Source: Caldimonas brevitalea (GTDB taxonomy: Bacteria > Pseudomonadota > Gammaproteobacteria > Burkholderiales > Burkholderiaceae_C). Taken from it: DNA of 64,000 nucleotides. A program made the position numbers and the translations under genes. Below the pieces are notes generated by a model, which worked only from the letters and a program-made list of their open reading frames with translations, ran no database searches and was not told the DNA's origin. Shown piece after piece: positions 9,082 to 17,489 of this stretch. The stretch is from NCBI RefSeq assembly GCF_001017435.1, contig NZ_CP011371.1, positions 4,278,001 to 4,342,000 of the forward strand, read 5' to 3'. How positions within the stretch are numbered: the first letter of the stretch is position 1; each line of letters opens with the position of its first letter.

Positions 9082-10017
9082 ATGAAACGTCTCGTCCTGA
9101 GTCTTGCACTCGCGGTTCTGAGCCTGGGCGTCGGCCTGGCCCCCACCGACGCCGACGCCCGCCGCCTGGGCGGCGGCGGCTCGTCGGGCATGAAGCGGCA
9201 GCTGCCGCCGCGGCAGTCGCCCGACACGCCGCCCCGCCAGGCGCCGCAGCAAGGCCAGCAGGCGGCCCCGACGAGTCCCGCGGCGCCGGGTGCCGTGCAG
9301 CCGGCGCCGCGCCGCTCATGGATGGGCCCGATCGCCGGCCTGGCGGCGGGCCTGGGCCTGGCCGCACTGATGAGCCATCTCGGCCTGGGCGCCGGCTTCG
9401 CGAACTTTTTGACGCTGCTGTTGCTGGCCGCGGTCGCGGTGCTGGTGGTGCGTTTCCTGTTGCGACGCTTCGCCCCGCGCGCAGCCGCGGAACCCGCTCC
9501 GTTGCGCTTTGCCGGCAGCACGGCCAGCGGCAGCAGCCCGAGCTGGAACGACACGGCCGCGGCGACGCCTGCGACGCAACGCAGCAGCAGCGGCGCCAGC
9601 GAGGTGCCGTTCGGACGTCCGGCGGGCGCTGCCAGCGCCCTGCAACCGCCCGCCTTCGACAGCGCCGGTTTCGAGCGTGCGGCCAAGCTGATCTTCATCC
9701 GCATGCAAGCGGCGAATGACGCCGGCAACCTCGACGATCTGCGCCAGTTCACCACGCCCGAAATGTTCGCCAGCGCGCGGCTCGACCTGCAGGAGCGCGG
9801 GGGCATGCCGCAGCGGACGGATGTCGTGCAGCTCGAAGCGCAGTTGCTGGAGGCCGCGCGTGAGGGCGACCACGACGTGGTCAGCGTGCGCTACCAGGGG
9901 CTGTTGCGCGAGGAGGCCGACGGCGTGGCGGCACCCTTCGACGAGGTCTGGCACTTGGTGCGCCCGTCCGACGGCAGCCGCGACTGGGCCATCGCGGGCA
10001 TCCAGCAGACGGCCTGA
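9082..10017 (+). CDS. Tim44-like domain membrane protein
   Basis: 311 aa. The order is: signal peptide (residues 1-27), a Gly/Ser/Pro/Gln-rich linker beginning RRLGGGGSSG (28-75), two closely spaced hydrophobic segments (about 76-98 and 103-122, the second ending RFLLRRF), a low-complexity Ser/Ala region, and a C-terminal Tim44/MRP-L45-type domain from about 195 ('KLIFIRMQAANDAGNLDDLRQF ... VWHLVRP'). Bacterial proteins of this design are inner-membrane and of unknown role. ATG 9082 is preceded by GGAGG at 9070-9075. The gene is solitary, convergent with the metallophosphoesterase gene 31 bases away. Confidence 0.88.
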   Translation: MKRLVLSLALAVLSLGVGLAPTDADARRLGGGGSSGMKRQLPPRQSPDTPPRQAPQQGQQAAPTSPAAPGAVQPAPRRSWMGPIAGLAAGLGLAALMSHLGLGAGFANFLTLLLLAAVAVLVVRFLLRRFAPRAAAEPAPLRFAGSTASGSSPSWNDTAAATPATQRSSSGASEVPFGRPAGAASALQPPAFDSAGFERAAKLIFIRMQAANDAGNLDDLRQFTTPEMFASARLDLQERGGMPQRTDVVQLEAQLLEAAREGDHDVVSVRYQGLLREEADGVAAPFDEVWHLVRPSDGSRDWAIAGIQQTA

Positions 10018-10048
10018 CGCCGCCGGGCGAGAGAAGAGGCCCCGCGGC

Positions 10049-10870
10049 TCAGCCGTGGGCAGCCCGGTGCAACGGGATCGGCGTCGTGCTGTGGCATTCG
10101 AAGCGGCGTGCCGCCGCCTGGTAGTCCCAGCGTTCGACCTGGCACGCCGACGCCCCGCTGGCCGCGTCGTAGCGCACCACGTTGACCGAGTTCGGCACGC
10201 CGTCGCGCACACGATGCGACAAGGCCGTGCCCGCCTGTACCGCCCACACAGGGCGTGCCAGGCCCAGCACCGCTTCGTCGAGCGGGCGCACATAGGGCAG
10301 GTGGATGTGCCCTCCCATCACCAGGTCGGCACCCGCCGCCGCCCAGGCGCGCGCGGCGTCCCGGTAGCCGTGCAACAGGTTCTGCTCGTCGGCCAAGCGC
10401 GTCACGAGCATCGGCTGATGGGTCACGACGATACGCAGTTGACGCGGCGAGGCTGCGCGTAGCCGCGCGGCCACGCGCTCGATCTGCTCGGGTGACACCT
10501 CGCCGTCCTTGTGCCGGCGCGCCCGCGTGGTGTTGACGCACAGCACGAGCAAGTCTTCGGCCTCATGGCTGGGCTCGAGGTCATCGCCGAAGGCGCGCCG
10601 GTACTCCGCATACGGCGACAAGGCGCGTGCGGCGATGTTGAACAGCGGCAAGTCATGGTTGCCGGGTATGACCAGCGAGACCGGCACCGCCAGCGTGTCG
10701 ATGAAGCGGCGTGCCGCGGCGAACTGCTTGCGGCGCGCCCGCTGCGTGACATCGCCCGACACGACCAGCAGCCGTGGCGCCAACACGTCAGTCAAGGCGC
10801 GCAGGGCCGTCTCGACCTCGGGACGTTCGGTCCCGAAGTGCGGGTCCGACACCTGCAACACCACCGTCAT
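10049..10870 (-). CDS. Calcineurin-like metallophosphoesterase (3',5'-cyclic-nucleotide phosphodiesterase-like)
   Basis: 273 aa with all five metallophosphoesterase motifs in order: DPH (Asp9, His11), 'VVSGDVT', 'PGNHD', 'VTHQP' and 'GGHIH'. Such proteins bind two metals and hydrolyse phosphomono- or diesters; the CpdA-like layout is compatible with a cyclic nucleotide, but the substrate is not fixed by the motifs. Start at 10870 is set by the ATGA overlap with the stop of the upstream lipid-kinase-like gene. Last gene of a three-gene operon running from 12290 to 10049. Confidence 0.88.
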   Translation of the reverse strand: MTVVLQVSDPHFGTERPEVETALRALTDVLAPRLLVVSGDVTQRARRKQFAAARRFIDTLAVPVSLVIPGNHDLPLFNIAARALSPYAEYRRAFGDDLEPSHEAEDLLVLCVNTTRARRHKDGEVSPEQIERVAARLRAASPRQLRIVVTHQPMLVTRLADEQNLLHGYRDAARAWAAAGADLVMGGHIHLPYVRPLDEAVLGLARPVWAVQAGTALSHRVRDGVPNSVNVVRYDAASGASACQVERWDYQAAARRFECHSTTPIPLHRAAHG

Positions 10871-11991
10871 GCCGCGGAAGACGCCGTCTTGGCTGCGGGC
10901 CCGGCCTCGCCGTCTTGCGGCCGGGGCGGCTTGAGCAGCCACAAGGGTTGGGGCGCGACGCGAAACGACAACGGCGCGGCCATCCAGGTGGTCTCGCCGT
11001 CGGTCGCCACCTTGAGTCGCGCGCGTCGGCCCGGTGCGACCACCGGCGACACCTCCATGCGCCGGAAGTCGAAACTCACCACATGGTCGGCATCACCCAG
11101 CCGGCCGACGGCACCCCGCAGCACCAGTCCCAGCATCGCCCACGAGCTGACCGGCTTGACGCTGAGGGCCACCAGCCGCCCCTGGTCGAGCGATTCAGCT
11201 TCGGGGATGCCCACCTGTTCGAGCTGCAGGCTGTTGTTGCCGATGAACAGTGTCGAGGTGCGCACCAGCCGCGCCTCGCCCTCGTGCTCGATGCGCAGCA
11301 ACAGCTGCCGACGCTCGCGCATCAGCGTCACCAGGCCCGACCACAGCGCCACCCAGCGGGTGCGCCCGTATTGACGCTTGAACACCTCGCGGTCTTCGAG
11401 CAGCTTCGGGTAGAGGCCCAGACTGGCGTTGACGAGAAAGATCCGGTCGTTCACCAAGCCGACCTGGGTCGGCTCCGGCTGGGCCCCCAGCAGGGCGCGC
11501 GTGGCCTCACCGGCATCGAGCGGGATGTGGTGGGTCCGCCCGAAGTAATTGAAGGTGCCCTGCGGCAACACGCCGAACGGCAACCCTGTGTCCAGCACCG
11601 CCTGCGCAACGCTGTTGATGGTGCCGTCGCCGCCCGCCGCCACCACCACACCCTGACGTTCGCGGGCGCGCTCGACCGCTCGGGCGGCAGTCGACTTCAG
11701 CGCGTCGGGCCGCTCCACCTTCAGCAGCTCATAGGGGCGGCCGGCCTCGCGCAGCACGGCCTCGATCGCCTGCACCGGGTCTTGCCCGTCGTGTTCGCCG
11801 GAGCGCAGATTGAGCACAATGAACAACGGCCCGTCGCACGGCGGGCGGCGGTGCAGCACGGCGCCCGCGCTGCCCGCGGCGGCCAGCTCGGCACCCGCGG
11901 GCCCTCGCCCTGCCGTCCAACCTTCCCTCAGCGCCCCCTGCCCCGGGTCCAACGAAGAAACCGGCGCCGCGCCGTGGGCCGGGCGCGTCAT
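10867..11991 (-). CDS. Diacylglycerol/lipid kinase family protein
   Basis: 374 aa. After a 50-residue low-complexity Ala/Gly/Pro N-terminus comes a DAGK catalytic domain: 'PLFIVLNLRSG', 'VVVAAGGDGTINSVAQ' (nucleotide-binding GGDGT), 'GVLPQGTFNYFGR', and a C-terminal beta-rich part ending 'VATDGETTWMAAPLSFRVAPQPL'. Family members phosphorylate diacylglycerol, sphingoid bases or similar lipids with ATP at the inner face of the membrane. Both ends overlap neighbours by four bases (ATGA at 11988-11991 and 10867-10870), a strong sign of one translation-coupled operon with the small membrane protein before it and the metallophosphoesterase after it. Confidence 0.88.
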   Translation of the reverse strand: MTRPAHGAAPVSSLDPGQGALREGWTAGRGPAGAELAAAGSAGAVLHRRPPCDGPLFIVLNLRSGEHDGQDPVQAIEAVLREAGRPYELLKVERPDALKSTAARAVERARERQGVVVAAGGDGTINSVAQAVLDTGLPFGVLPQGTFNYFGRTHHIPLDAGEATRALLGAQPEPTQVGLVNDRIFLVNASLGLYPKLLEDREVFKRQYGRTRWVALWSGLVTLMRERRQLLLRIEHEGEARLVRTSTLFIGNNSLQLEQVGIPEAESLDQGRLVALSVKPVSSWAMLGLVLRGAVGRLGDADHVVSFDFRRMEVSPVVAPGRRARLKVATDGETTWMAAPLSFRVAPQPLWLLKPPRPQDGEAGPAAKTASSAA

Positions 11992-12290
11992 TCGCGCGCC
12001 AACATCCGCTCGGCCGGTGTCACGTCGCGCGCGACGACGTCGACCACCTCGCCCGACGTCTCACCGCCTCGCCCGGAGGCCCGCGTGGACGAGCGCGACG
12101 CGAAACTCCAGACCCGCGGTCGCGGGCCGAGTCGACGGGTGCCACCGACCCAGCGCCATGCAAGCAAGCCGGTGAGGCCGACCGCACCGGCCGTCACCAG
12201 CACGGTCGTCAGCACGAAGCCGATCAGCAAAGCCGCGGCGCCGAACGCAGCAAACATGAGCCGGCGCAGGAAAGTCGTCATCTGGGTCAT
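11988..12290 (-). CDS. Small inner-membrane protein, unrecognised
   Basis: 100 aa from ATG 12290 (an ATG at 12281 is also possible). One long or two tightly spaced hydrophobic segments occupy residues 8-46 (LMFAAFGAAALLIGFVLTTVLVTAGAVGLTGLL in part), followed by a basic, Ser/Arg-rich cytoplasmic-type tail. No family was recognised. Its TGA overlaps the ATG of the lipid-kinase-like gene, so it opens the three-gene operon; a membrane partner for the kinase is a reasonable guess but only a guess. Upstream AAAGG at 12293-12297 (minus strand) is close for 12290 and distant for 12281. Confidence 0.65.
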   Translation of the reverse strand: MTQMTTFLRRLMFAAFGAAALLIGFVLTTVLVTAGAVGLTGLLAWRWVGGTRRLGPRPRVWSFASRSSTRASGRGGETSGEVVDVVARDVTPAERMLARE

Positions 12291-12528
12291 CGCCTTTGGA
12301 GCAAGGCCGAACGGGGTCGGTTCCCCACGGGCGCCCCTGGCTGTCGCGATTATGGGTGCGCGGCCGCGGCTTGAATGGGCAGTCACCTACATTCGGAGAT
12401 CTTGCTTTCGATCAGAAGCATGCAACGCGGGCCATCCAAGGGTCTGTCTTTTGCTTGAGTTGGGGGACGGCGGCCGGCCCGCCTGCCTTGTCGCGCAGGT
12501 CGCCCCGACACACGAAAGGAGAACCACC

Positions 12529-12894
12529 ATGGCAGTAGCCGACAGACTGTCCGAAGGAGGACTGGTGAGCTTGCCGCCGGAGGCCGGCGACATCAATTCA
12601 CCGGTGTTCGAGTTGAACGAGGAGTGGCTGCGCGGCGCTGAGCCGACGCTGCAGAAGGCCGCGATGTGGCGCTGGTTCGCCACGCGCTACGAAGACCCGG
12701 AGCTGACCACACCGCACGACACGGAGGGCAACTACCTCTATACCGAGGGCGGCCCCTACATGGCCGACGAGGTGCTGCACCAGCACTTCGACACGCTGGT
12801 GCCCACCGAAGTCGTCGACGAGCTGGTCGAGCACGTGAAGAGCGAGGTCGGCAACGAGTGGGCCCCCAAGCAGATGGACAAGATGAGCAGCTGA
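12529..12894 (+). CDS. Acidic hypothetical protein, 121 aa
   Basis: Start ATG 12529 has a strong AAAGGAGAA at 12515-12523. The protein is acidic and soluble, with no signal or membrane segment. Its centre reads 'MWRWFATRYEDPELTTPHD' then 'GNYLYTEGGPYMADEVL', followed by two helices and 'NEWAPKQMDK'. The WFxxxYEDP...GGPYxAxExL pattern resembles, from memory only, the N-terminal module of some larger uncharacterised bacterial proteins; here it stands alone. I cannot assign a function. It is isolated, flanked by a divergent operon on the left and two hairpins followed by the convergent ftsH-like gene on the right. Confidence 0.75.
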   Translation: MAVADRLSEGGLVSLPPEAGDINSPVFELNEEWLRGAEPTLQKAAMWRWFATRYEDPELTTPHDTEGNYLYTEGGPYMADEVLHQHFDTLVPTEVVDELVEHVKSEVGNEWAPKQMDKMSS

Positions 12895-12914
12895 CGCCTG
12901 TGGCCCCCAAAACG

Positions 12915-12983
12915 CGACAGCACCTGGGCCGCAGGCGGCGCAGGTGCTGTCGAGGGCACCGGAAGGCGCTACGGCCTCCGGTG
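12915..12983. terminator. Two consecutive hairpins in the convergent gap
   Basis: Hairpin one: GACAGCACCTG at 12916-12926 pairs perfectly with CAGGTGCTGTC at 12941-12951 (12 bp with flanking C12915-G12952, 14-base loop). Hairpin two: CACCGGAAGG at 12957-12966 pairs with CCTCCGGTG at 12975-12983 with one bulged A. Neither has a long T-run, but they fill the space between two convergent genes (stops at 12894 and 12997), which fits transcription termination in both directions. Confidence 0.6.
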
Positions 12984-12996
12984 ACGGCGCGTGCGA

Positions 12997-14919
12997 TCAG
13001 AGCGAGCGGGTCGTCCCTTCCATCGCGACGCGCAAGGCCGGCGCGTGGGGATGGGTTTCCTCCTCGGCCCCGGCGGGCAGCAAGCGCTGCAGCAGCGGGC
13101 CCGAAACCGTGTCTTCGCGCAGCAGCGCATCGGTCAGCGCGTTGAGCGCATCGCGGTGGTGGTGCAAGGCGTCGCGGCACAGGTGCTGCGCCTTGTCGAG
13201 CAAGACCTTGGCTTCGGCCAGCACCTTTTCCTGGATGTGCGGGCCGACCAGCTTCTCGGGCACACCCTGCAGGCTCAGCAAACCGAATTCGGTGCTGAAG
13301 CCCATCGAGCTGACCATCTCGATCGCCAGCTCGGACGCCCGCTTCAGGTCGTCCGACGCACCCGACGTGGTGTTGCCGAAGGCCATCAGCTCGGCCTCGC
13401 GGCCGGCCAGCATCATGCTCAGGCGCGCGTGCAGTTCCTGCTCACCGTACAAGGGCACTTCGTTGGGCCGGGTCACGAAGGTGACGCCCAGGGCCTGGCC
13501 GCGCGGCTCGATGGTGACCCGCTCGACGGTGCCGGCCTTCATCACGTGCGCGACGATGGCGTGGCCGCTCTCGTGGATGGCGATGCGATGCCGAGCCTCG
13601 GGCGTGAACATCGCTTTGATGCTCGACACTTCGCCGCCCAGCTGGTGGGTTTCGAGCGCGCGGTGCAAATGCTCTTGCGTGACGCTGCTGCTGCCCGCCT
13701 CGGCGGCCAGCACGGTGGCGCGGTTGACGACGTTGGTGATGTCGGCATGCGACAGCCCGGTGCTGGAGCGCGCCAGCGTCTCGAGGTCGATCGCGTCGGC
13801 CGCCTTGACACGCTTCAGGCACAGCTGGAACAGCTCGCGCCGATCGTTGACGTTGGGCAGTGCCACCCGGGCCACCAGGTCGAAGCGGCCGGGACGCTTC
13901 AGCGCGTCGTCGACATTGCCGACGTGGTTGGTCGCGCCGATCACGACGATGTTCTCGGACTCGGCGAAACCGTCCATCTCGACCAGCAGCTTGTTGATGA
14001 TGCGGTTCTCCTCCGACTGACCGCCCGCCACCTTGTTGCCGGTCGAACGCTTGCCGATGCCATCGAATTCGTCGATGAAGACGATGCAGGGTGCGTGCTT
14101 GCGCGCGGTGGCGAACAGCTCGCGCACCTTGGTGATGCCGGCACCGTAGAACATGCTCGAGAAGTGCGAGCCGTCGACGGCGATGAAGTTCGCGCCGCAC
14201 TCGCCCGCCAGGGCTCGCGCCAGCAGCGTCTTGCCGGTGCCAGGGGGGCCTTCGAGCAGCACGCCGCGCGGCGGCTTGGCGCCGAGCGCGAGGTATTTCT
14301 CGGGGCTGCGCATGAAGGCCGTGACCTGCTGCAGCGCGGCCTTGGCTTCGGCGGAGCCGATCACATCGTCGAAATTGGTCTGCGGCTTCTCGGCCAGCTT
14401 GGCCTTGCTGCCACCACCTTGCGTCTGGCGCACCAGGTAGACGGCGATCAGCCCCATCACGGCGACCGTCAGCAGACCCATCAGGCGTTGCAGCACCGCG
14501 CCGGTGCTGTCGCCCACCTTTTGCAGCACGCTGCGTTGGTCGACCTTCACCGGCGTGAGCGCGAAGCCGCGCTCCTGGCTCAAGGCCTCCAGGCGTGCGC
14601 CCAGGCCCTGCTGCGTCGCCAACAGCTCGGCGCTATAGCGCTCGCCCGACCTGGTGGTGACCAGCACGCGGCGGCCATCGACACCGACCTCTTTGACTTG
14701 GCGCTGCTCCAGCGCGCGTTCGAATTCGGACACGTCGCGCGGGTTCGCCAGCCAGGGGCTGGGGTCACGCTCGAACTGGAGCGCCAGCGCCGTGCGAGGC
14801 CCGGAGGCGGGGGCCTGCGTGTGATAGTCCATCGCGACAGCGGCGGCGAGGACAAGAAGGCCGGCAACGGTGCCGACGGAATATTGCGCCCAGCGGGGCC
14901 AGGTTTTGAAGGGCTTCAT
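12997..14919 (-). CDS. FtsH-type AAA+ zinc metalloprotease (accessory paralogue)
   Basis: 640 aa. Transmembrane segments at about 12-29 and 150-168 enclose a small periplasmic domain. The AAA module has Walker A GPPGTGKT at 224-231, pore loop 'SSMFYGAGITKVRELF', Walker B 'IVFIDEFDGIG' and second region of homology 'GATNHVGNVDDALKRPGRFD'. The protease part has the zinc site HESGH (His449, Glu450, His453) and the third-ligand region 'GASDDLKRASELA'. The family degrades membrane and short-lived cytosolic proteins. Several otherwise fixed positions differ from housekeeping FtsH (HEAGH to HESGH, MFVGVGAxxVR to MFYGAGITKVR, GATNR to GATNH), and rrmJ/ftsJ is not adjacent, so this is likely a second, specialised copy. 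ATG 14919 chosen just before the first membrane segment. Confidence 0.9.
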   Translation of the reverse strand: MKPFKTWPRWAQYSVGTVAGLLVLAAAVAMDYHTQAPASGPRTALALQFERDPSPWLANPRDVSEFERALEQRQVKEVGVDGRRVLVTTRSGERYSAELLATQQGLGARLEALSQERGFALTPVKVDQRSVLQKVGDSTGAVLQRLMGLLTVAVMGLIAVYLVRQTQGGGSKAKLAEKPQTNFDDVIGSAEAKAALQQVTAFMRSPEKYLALGAKPPRGVLLEGPPGTGKTLLARALAGECGANFIAVDGSHFSSMFYGAGITKVRELFATARKHAPCIVFIDEFDGIGKRSTGNKVAGGQSEENRIINKLLVEMDGFAESENIVVIGATNHVGNVDDALKRPGRFDLVARVALPNVNDRRELFQLCLKRVKAADAIDLETLARSSTGLSHADITNVVNRATVLAAEAGSSSVTQEHLHRALETHQLGGEVSSIKAMFTPEARHRIAIHESGHAIVAHVMKAGTVERVTIEPRGQALGVTFVTRPNEVPLYGEQELHARLSMMLAGREAELMAFGNTTSGASDDLKRASELAIEMVSSMGFSTEFGLLSLQGVPEKLVGPHIQEKVLAEAKVLLDKAQHLCRDALHHHRDALNALTDALLREDTVSGPLLQRLLPAGAEEETHPHAPALRVAMEGTTRSL

Positions 14920-15067
14920 GCGTTTCTCGGAGGAGAGGACGATATGAGAACGCAAACCCGCCCCTGCAAGAGGAAGCAACAGCGGCAAGAAAGGCCATTA
15001 CTTCCACTCTTAGAGAAGCCTCTCCATGCGTGCCCGGAACTAGGTCACGAATGAAGCAGTGAAAAAA

Positions 15068-16078
15068 TTACACGCCGTGATGGCCGTGGTGCCCTTTCAC
15101 CTTTCCCCGGAAGACCCAGTAGGACCAAAACACGTAGAGCAGGATCACCGGCAGCAAGAACATCGTGCCGATCAACATGAAGGCCTGTGACTTCGGGGCC
15201 GCGGCCGCATCCCACAGCGTGATGGACGGCGGCGCGACGTACGGCCAAAGACTGATCACGAGCCCCGTGAAGGCCAGGAAGAACAGCCCCATCGAACACA
15301 GGAAGGGCACGACGTCCCAGCCACGGCGCAAGCCGCGCTCGAGCTGCCAGGCGAGCACGACGGTGAGCAGCGGCACCGGCGCGAAGTAAAACACGTTGGG
15401 CAGGCTGAACCAGCGCGCGGCGATGCGCGGCTCTGCCAGCGGCGTCCAGACGCTGATCATTGCGATGAAGGCCAGCACGCCCCAGAGGCAGCGACGCGCC
15501 ATCTGTTTGGCCCATTGCTGCAGCTCGCCTTCGGTCTTCATCACCAGCCAGGTGGCGCCCTGCAGCGCATAGCCGGCCACCAGCCCGAGGCCGGTCAGCA
15601 GTGCGAACGGCGAGATCCAGTCCCAGCTGCTGCCGGCGAACTGGCGACCGGACACCGGAAAGCCCTGGATGAAATTGCCGAGCACGACACCCTGTGCGTA
15701 GGTCGCCACCAGCGAGCCGCAGAAGAAGCCGCGGTCCCACAGCGCGCGACGCGGGCCCGCCACCTCGCGGAACTCGAACGCCACGCCGCGGAACAAAAGC
15801 CCGAGCAGCATCAGCAGGATCGGGAAGTACAGCGCCGGCATCACGATCGCGAACGCCAGCGGGAACACCGCCAGCAGCCCGCCGACGCCGAGGATCAGCC
15901 AGGTTTCGTTGAAGTCCCAGATCGGCGCGACCGACGCCACCATCAGGTCGCGTTCATGCTCGTCGTGGCGCAACGCGAACAGCATGCCGACGCCGAGGTC
16001 GAAGCCGTCGAGCAGCACGTACATGAAGACGGCCAGCGCCATGATGGCGGCCCACAGCGGCACGAGGTCAAGCAGCAT
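15068..16078 (-). CDS. cydB: Cytochrome bd ubiquinol oxidase subunit II
   Basis: 336 aa multi-spanning membrane protein (about eight to nine hydrophobic segments). It starts 'MLLDLVPLWAAIMALAVFMYVLLDGFDLGVGML', the CydB signature with the quinol-oxidase 'DGFDLG' motif, and continues with 'WDFNETWLILGVGGLLAVFP'. With CydA it reduces O2 to water using quinol, contributing to proton motive force at low oxygen. It overlaps cydA by 11 bases. The C-terminus is His-rich (GHHGHHGV). No CydX-like mini-subunit was found in the 148 bases after it. Confidence 0.95.
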   Translation of the reverse strand: MLLDLVPLWAAIMALAVFMYVLLDGFDLGVGMLFALRHDEHERDLMVASVAPIWDFNETWLILGVGGLLAVFPLAFAIVMPALYFPILLMLLGLLFRGVAFEFREVAGPRRALWDRGFFCGSLVATYAQGVVLGNFIQGFPVSGRQFAGSSWDWISPFALLTGLGLVAGYALQGATWLVMKTEGELQQWAKQMARRCLWGVLAFIAMISVWTPLAEPRIAARWFSLPNVFYFAPVPLLTVVLAWQLERGLRRGWDVVPFLCSMGLFFLAFTGLVISLWPYVAPPSITLWDAAAAPKSQAFMLIGTMFLLPVILLYVFWSYWVFRGKVKGHHGHHGV

Positions 16079-17489
16079 CGCCGACCTTTCTGGCGCCCGG
16101 CGCCGTCGGGGTGTCGGTCAATGCCGACAGCGGGCGCTTGGGCCGCGCGTCGCGGTCGGGCCGCTCCTGCGCCTCGGCGGCCCGCGGGCCTTGCCGCACC
16201 AGATGCCGCAGCAACAGGAAGCCGCCACCGAAGATGACCAGGTAGCTGAGGATGTAGCCTGCCAACGAGAGCCCGACATCACCGGTGGTGAGGGTCGGCG
16301 AGACCGCATCGCGCGTGCGCATCAGGCCGTAGACCACCCAAGGCTGGCGGCCCACCTCGGTCACGGTCCAGCCGGCCAGCACCGCGATGAAGCCGAGCGG
16401 CATGGCCCGGTGGGCGAGCCGCAGGAAGGTGGGCGACGTGTAGAGCCGGCCGCGCCAGCGCTGCAGCCAGCCATAGGCCACCAGCGCCAGCATCAGCAGG
16501 CCGATGCCGACCATGATGCGGAAGGCGAAGTAGACGATGGCGACCGGCGGGCGGTCCTGCTTGCGCCAGTGCTTCAGGCCCTTCACCTCGCCGTCCCATT
16601 CGTGCGTCAGGTAGAGGCTGCCGAGCGCCGGGATGGCGATCTCGAAGTGATTGGTCTCGGCCTCGGCGTCGGGGATCGCGAACAAGGAAGCCGGCACGCG
16701 CCGCTGGGTCTCCCACAGCCCTTCCATCGCCGCCACCTTCGCCGGCTGGTGTTCGAGCGTGTTGAGGCCGTGCAGATCGCCCACCACCACCTGCAGCGGC
16801 ACCATCACGCTGAGAAACGCGAGCGACATCTTGACCATCACCCGGCTCTCGTCCACATGGCGCCCGTGCCGCAGGTAGCCGGCGCCGACCGCCAGGATCA
16901 CAAAGCCAGTGGTGACCAGAAAGGCGACCACCGTGTGCGTCAACCGGTAGGGAAACGACGGCGTGAAGATGACGGCCCACATGTCCAGCGGGACAAAACG
17001 GCCGTCCACCACCTCGTGCCCTCTCGGTGTCTGCATCCAGCTGTTGACCGCCAGGATCCAGAACGACGACATCAAGGTGCCCAGCGCCACCATCAGCGCG
17101 GACACCACGTGCGCCCACTGCGGCACCAGCTTGCGCCCGAACAGCAGGATGCCGAGGAAAGCCGCCTCGAGGAAAAAGGCTGTCAGCACCTCGTAAGCCA
17201 TCAGCGCGCCGACGACATTGAACGCCGCGTCGGAGAAGCGGCTCCAGTTGGTGCCGAACTGGAAGGGCATCACGATGCCCGAGACCACACCCATGCCGAA
17301 CGAGACGGCGAAGATCTTGATCCAGAACGCCGACAGCCGCAGAAAGATCTCGCGCTTGGTGATCCACCACAGCGTCTCGAGCGTGGCGATGTAGCAGGCC
17401 AGTCCCACGGTAAAGGCCGGCAGCAGGATGTGCCACGCGATGACCCACGCGAACTGTAGGCGTGACAGCAGCAATGCATCGAGATCCAA
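16068..17489 (-). CDS. cydA: Cytochrome bd ubiquinol oxidase subunit I, short Q-loop (CIO-like) type
   Basis: 473 aa. The start is taken as TTG 17489 because the family N-terminus (MDLDALLLSRLQFAWVIAWH, with haem-ligand His20) begins there and AGGAGG lies 4 bases upstream; no in-frame ATG fits. Other landmarks: 'NHFEIAIPALGSLYLTHEWDG' in the quinol-binding loop, 'GRQPWVVYGLMRTRDAVSP', and a last membrane helix before a charged tail. The Q loop is much shorter than in E. coli CydA (522 aa), as in cyanide-insensitive oxidases and many beta-proteobacterial enzymes. It is first of a two-gene operon; cydDC is not in the window. A run of nine C (17515-17523) lies in the leader. Confidence 0.92.
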   Translation of the reverse strand: MDLDALLLSRLQFAWVIAWHILLPAFTVGLACYIATLETLWWITKREIFLRLSAFWIKIFAVSFGMGVVSGIVMPFQFGTNWSRFSDAAFNVVGALMAYEVLTAFFLEAAFLGILLFGRKLVPQWAHVVSALMVALGTLMSSFWILAVNSWMQTPRGHEVVDGRFVPLDMWAVIFTPSFPYRLTHTVVAFLVTTGFVILAVGAGYLRHGRHVDESRVMVKMSLAFLSVMVPLQVVVGDLHGLNTLEHQPAKVAAMEGLWETQRRVPASLFAIPDAEAETNHFEIAIPALGSLYLTHEWDGEVKGLKHWRKQDRPPVAIVYFAFRIMVGIGLLMLALVAYGWLQRWRGRLYTSPTFLRLAHRAMPLGFIAVLAGWTVTEVGRQPWVVYGLMRTRDAVSPTLTTGDVGLSLAGYILSYLVIFGGGFLLLRHLVRQGPRAAEAQERPDRDARPKRPLSALTDTPTAPGARKVGDAA

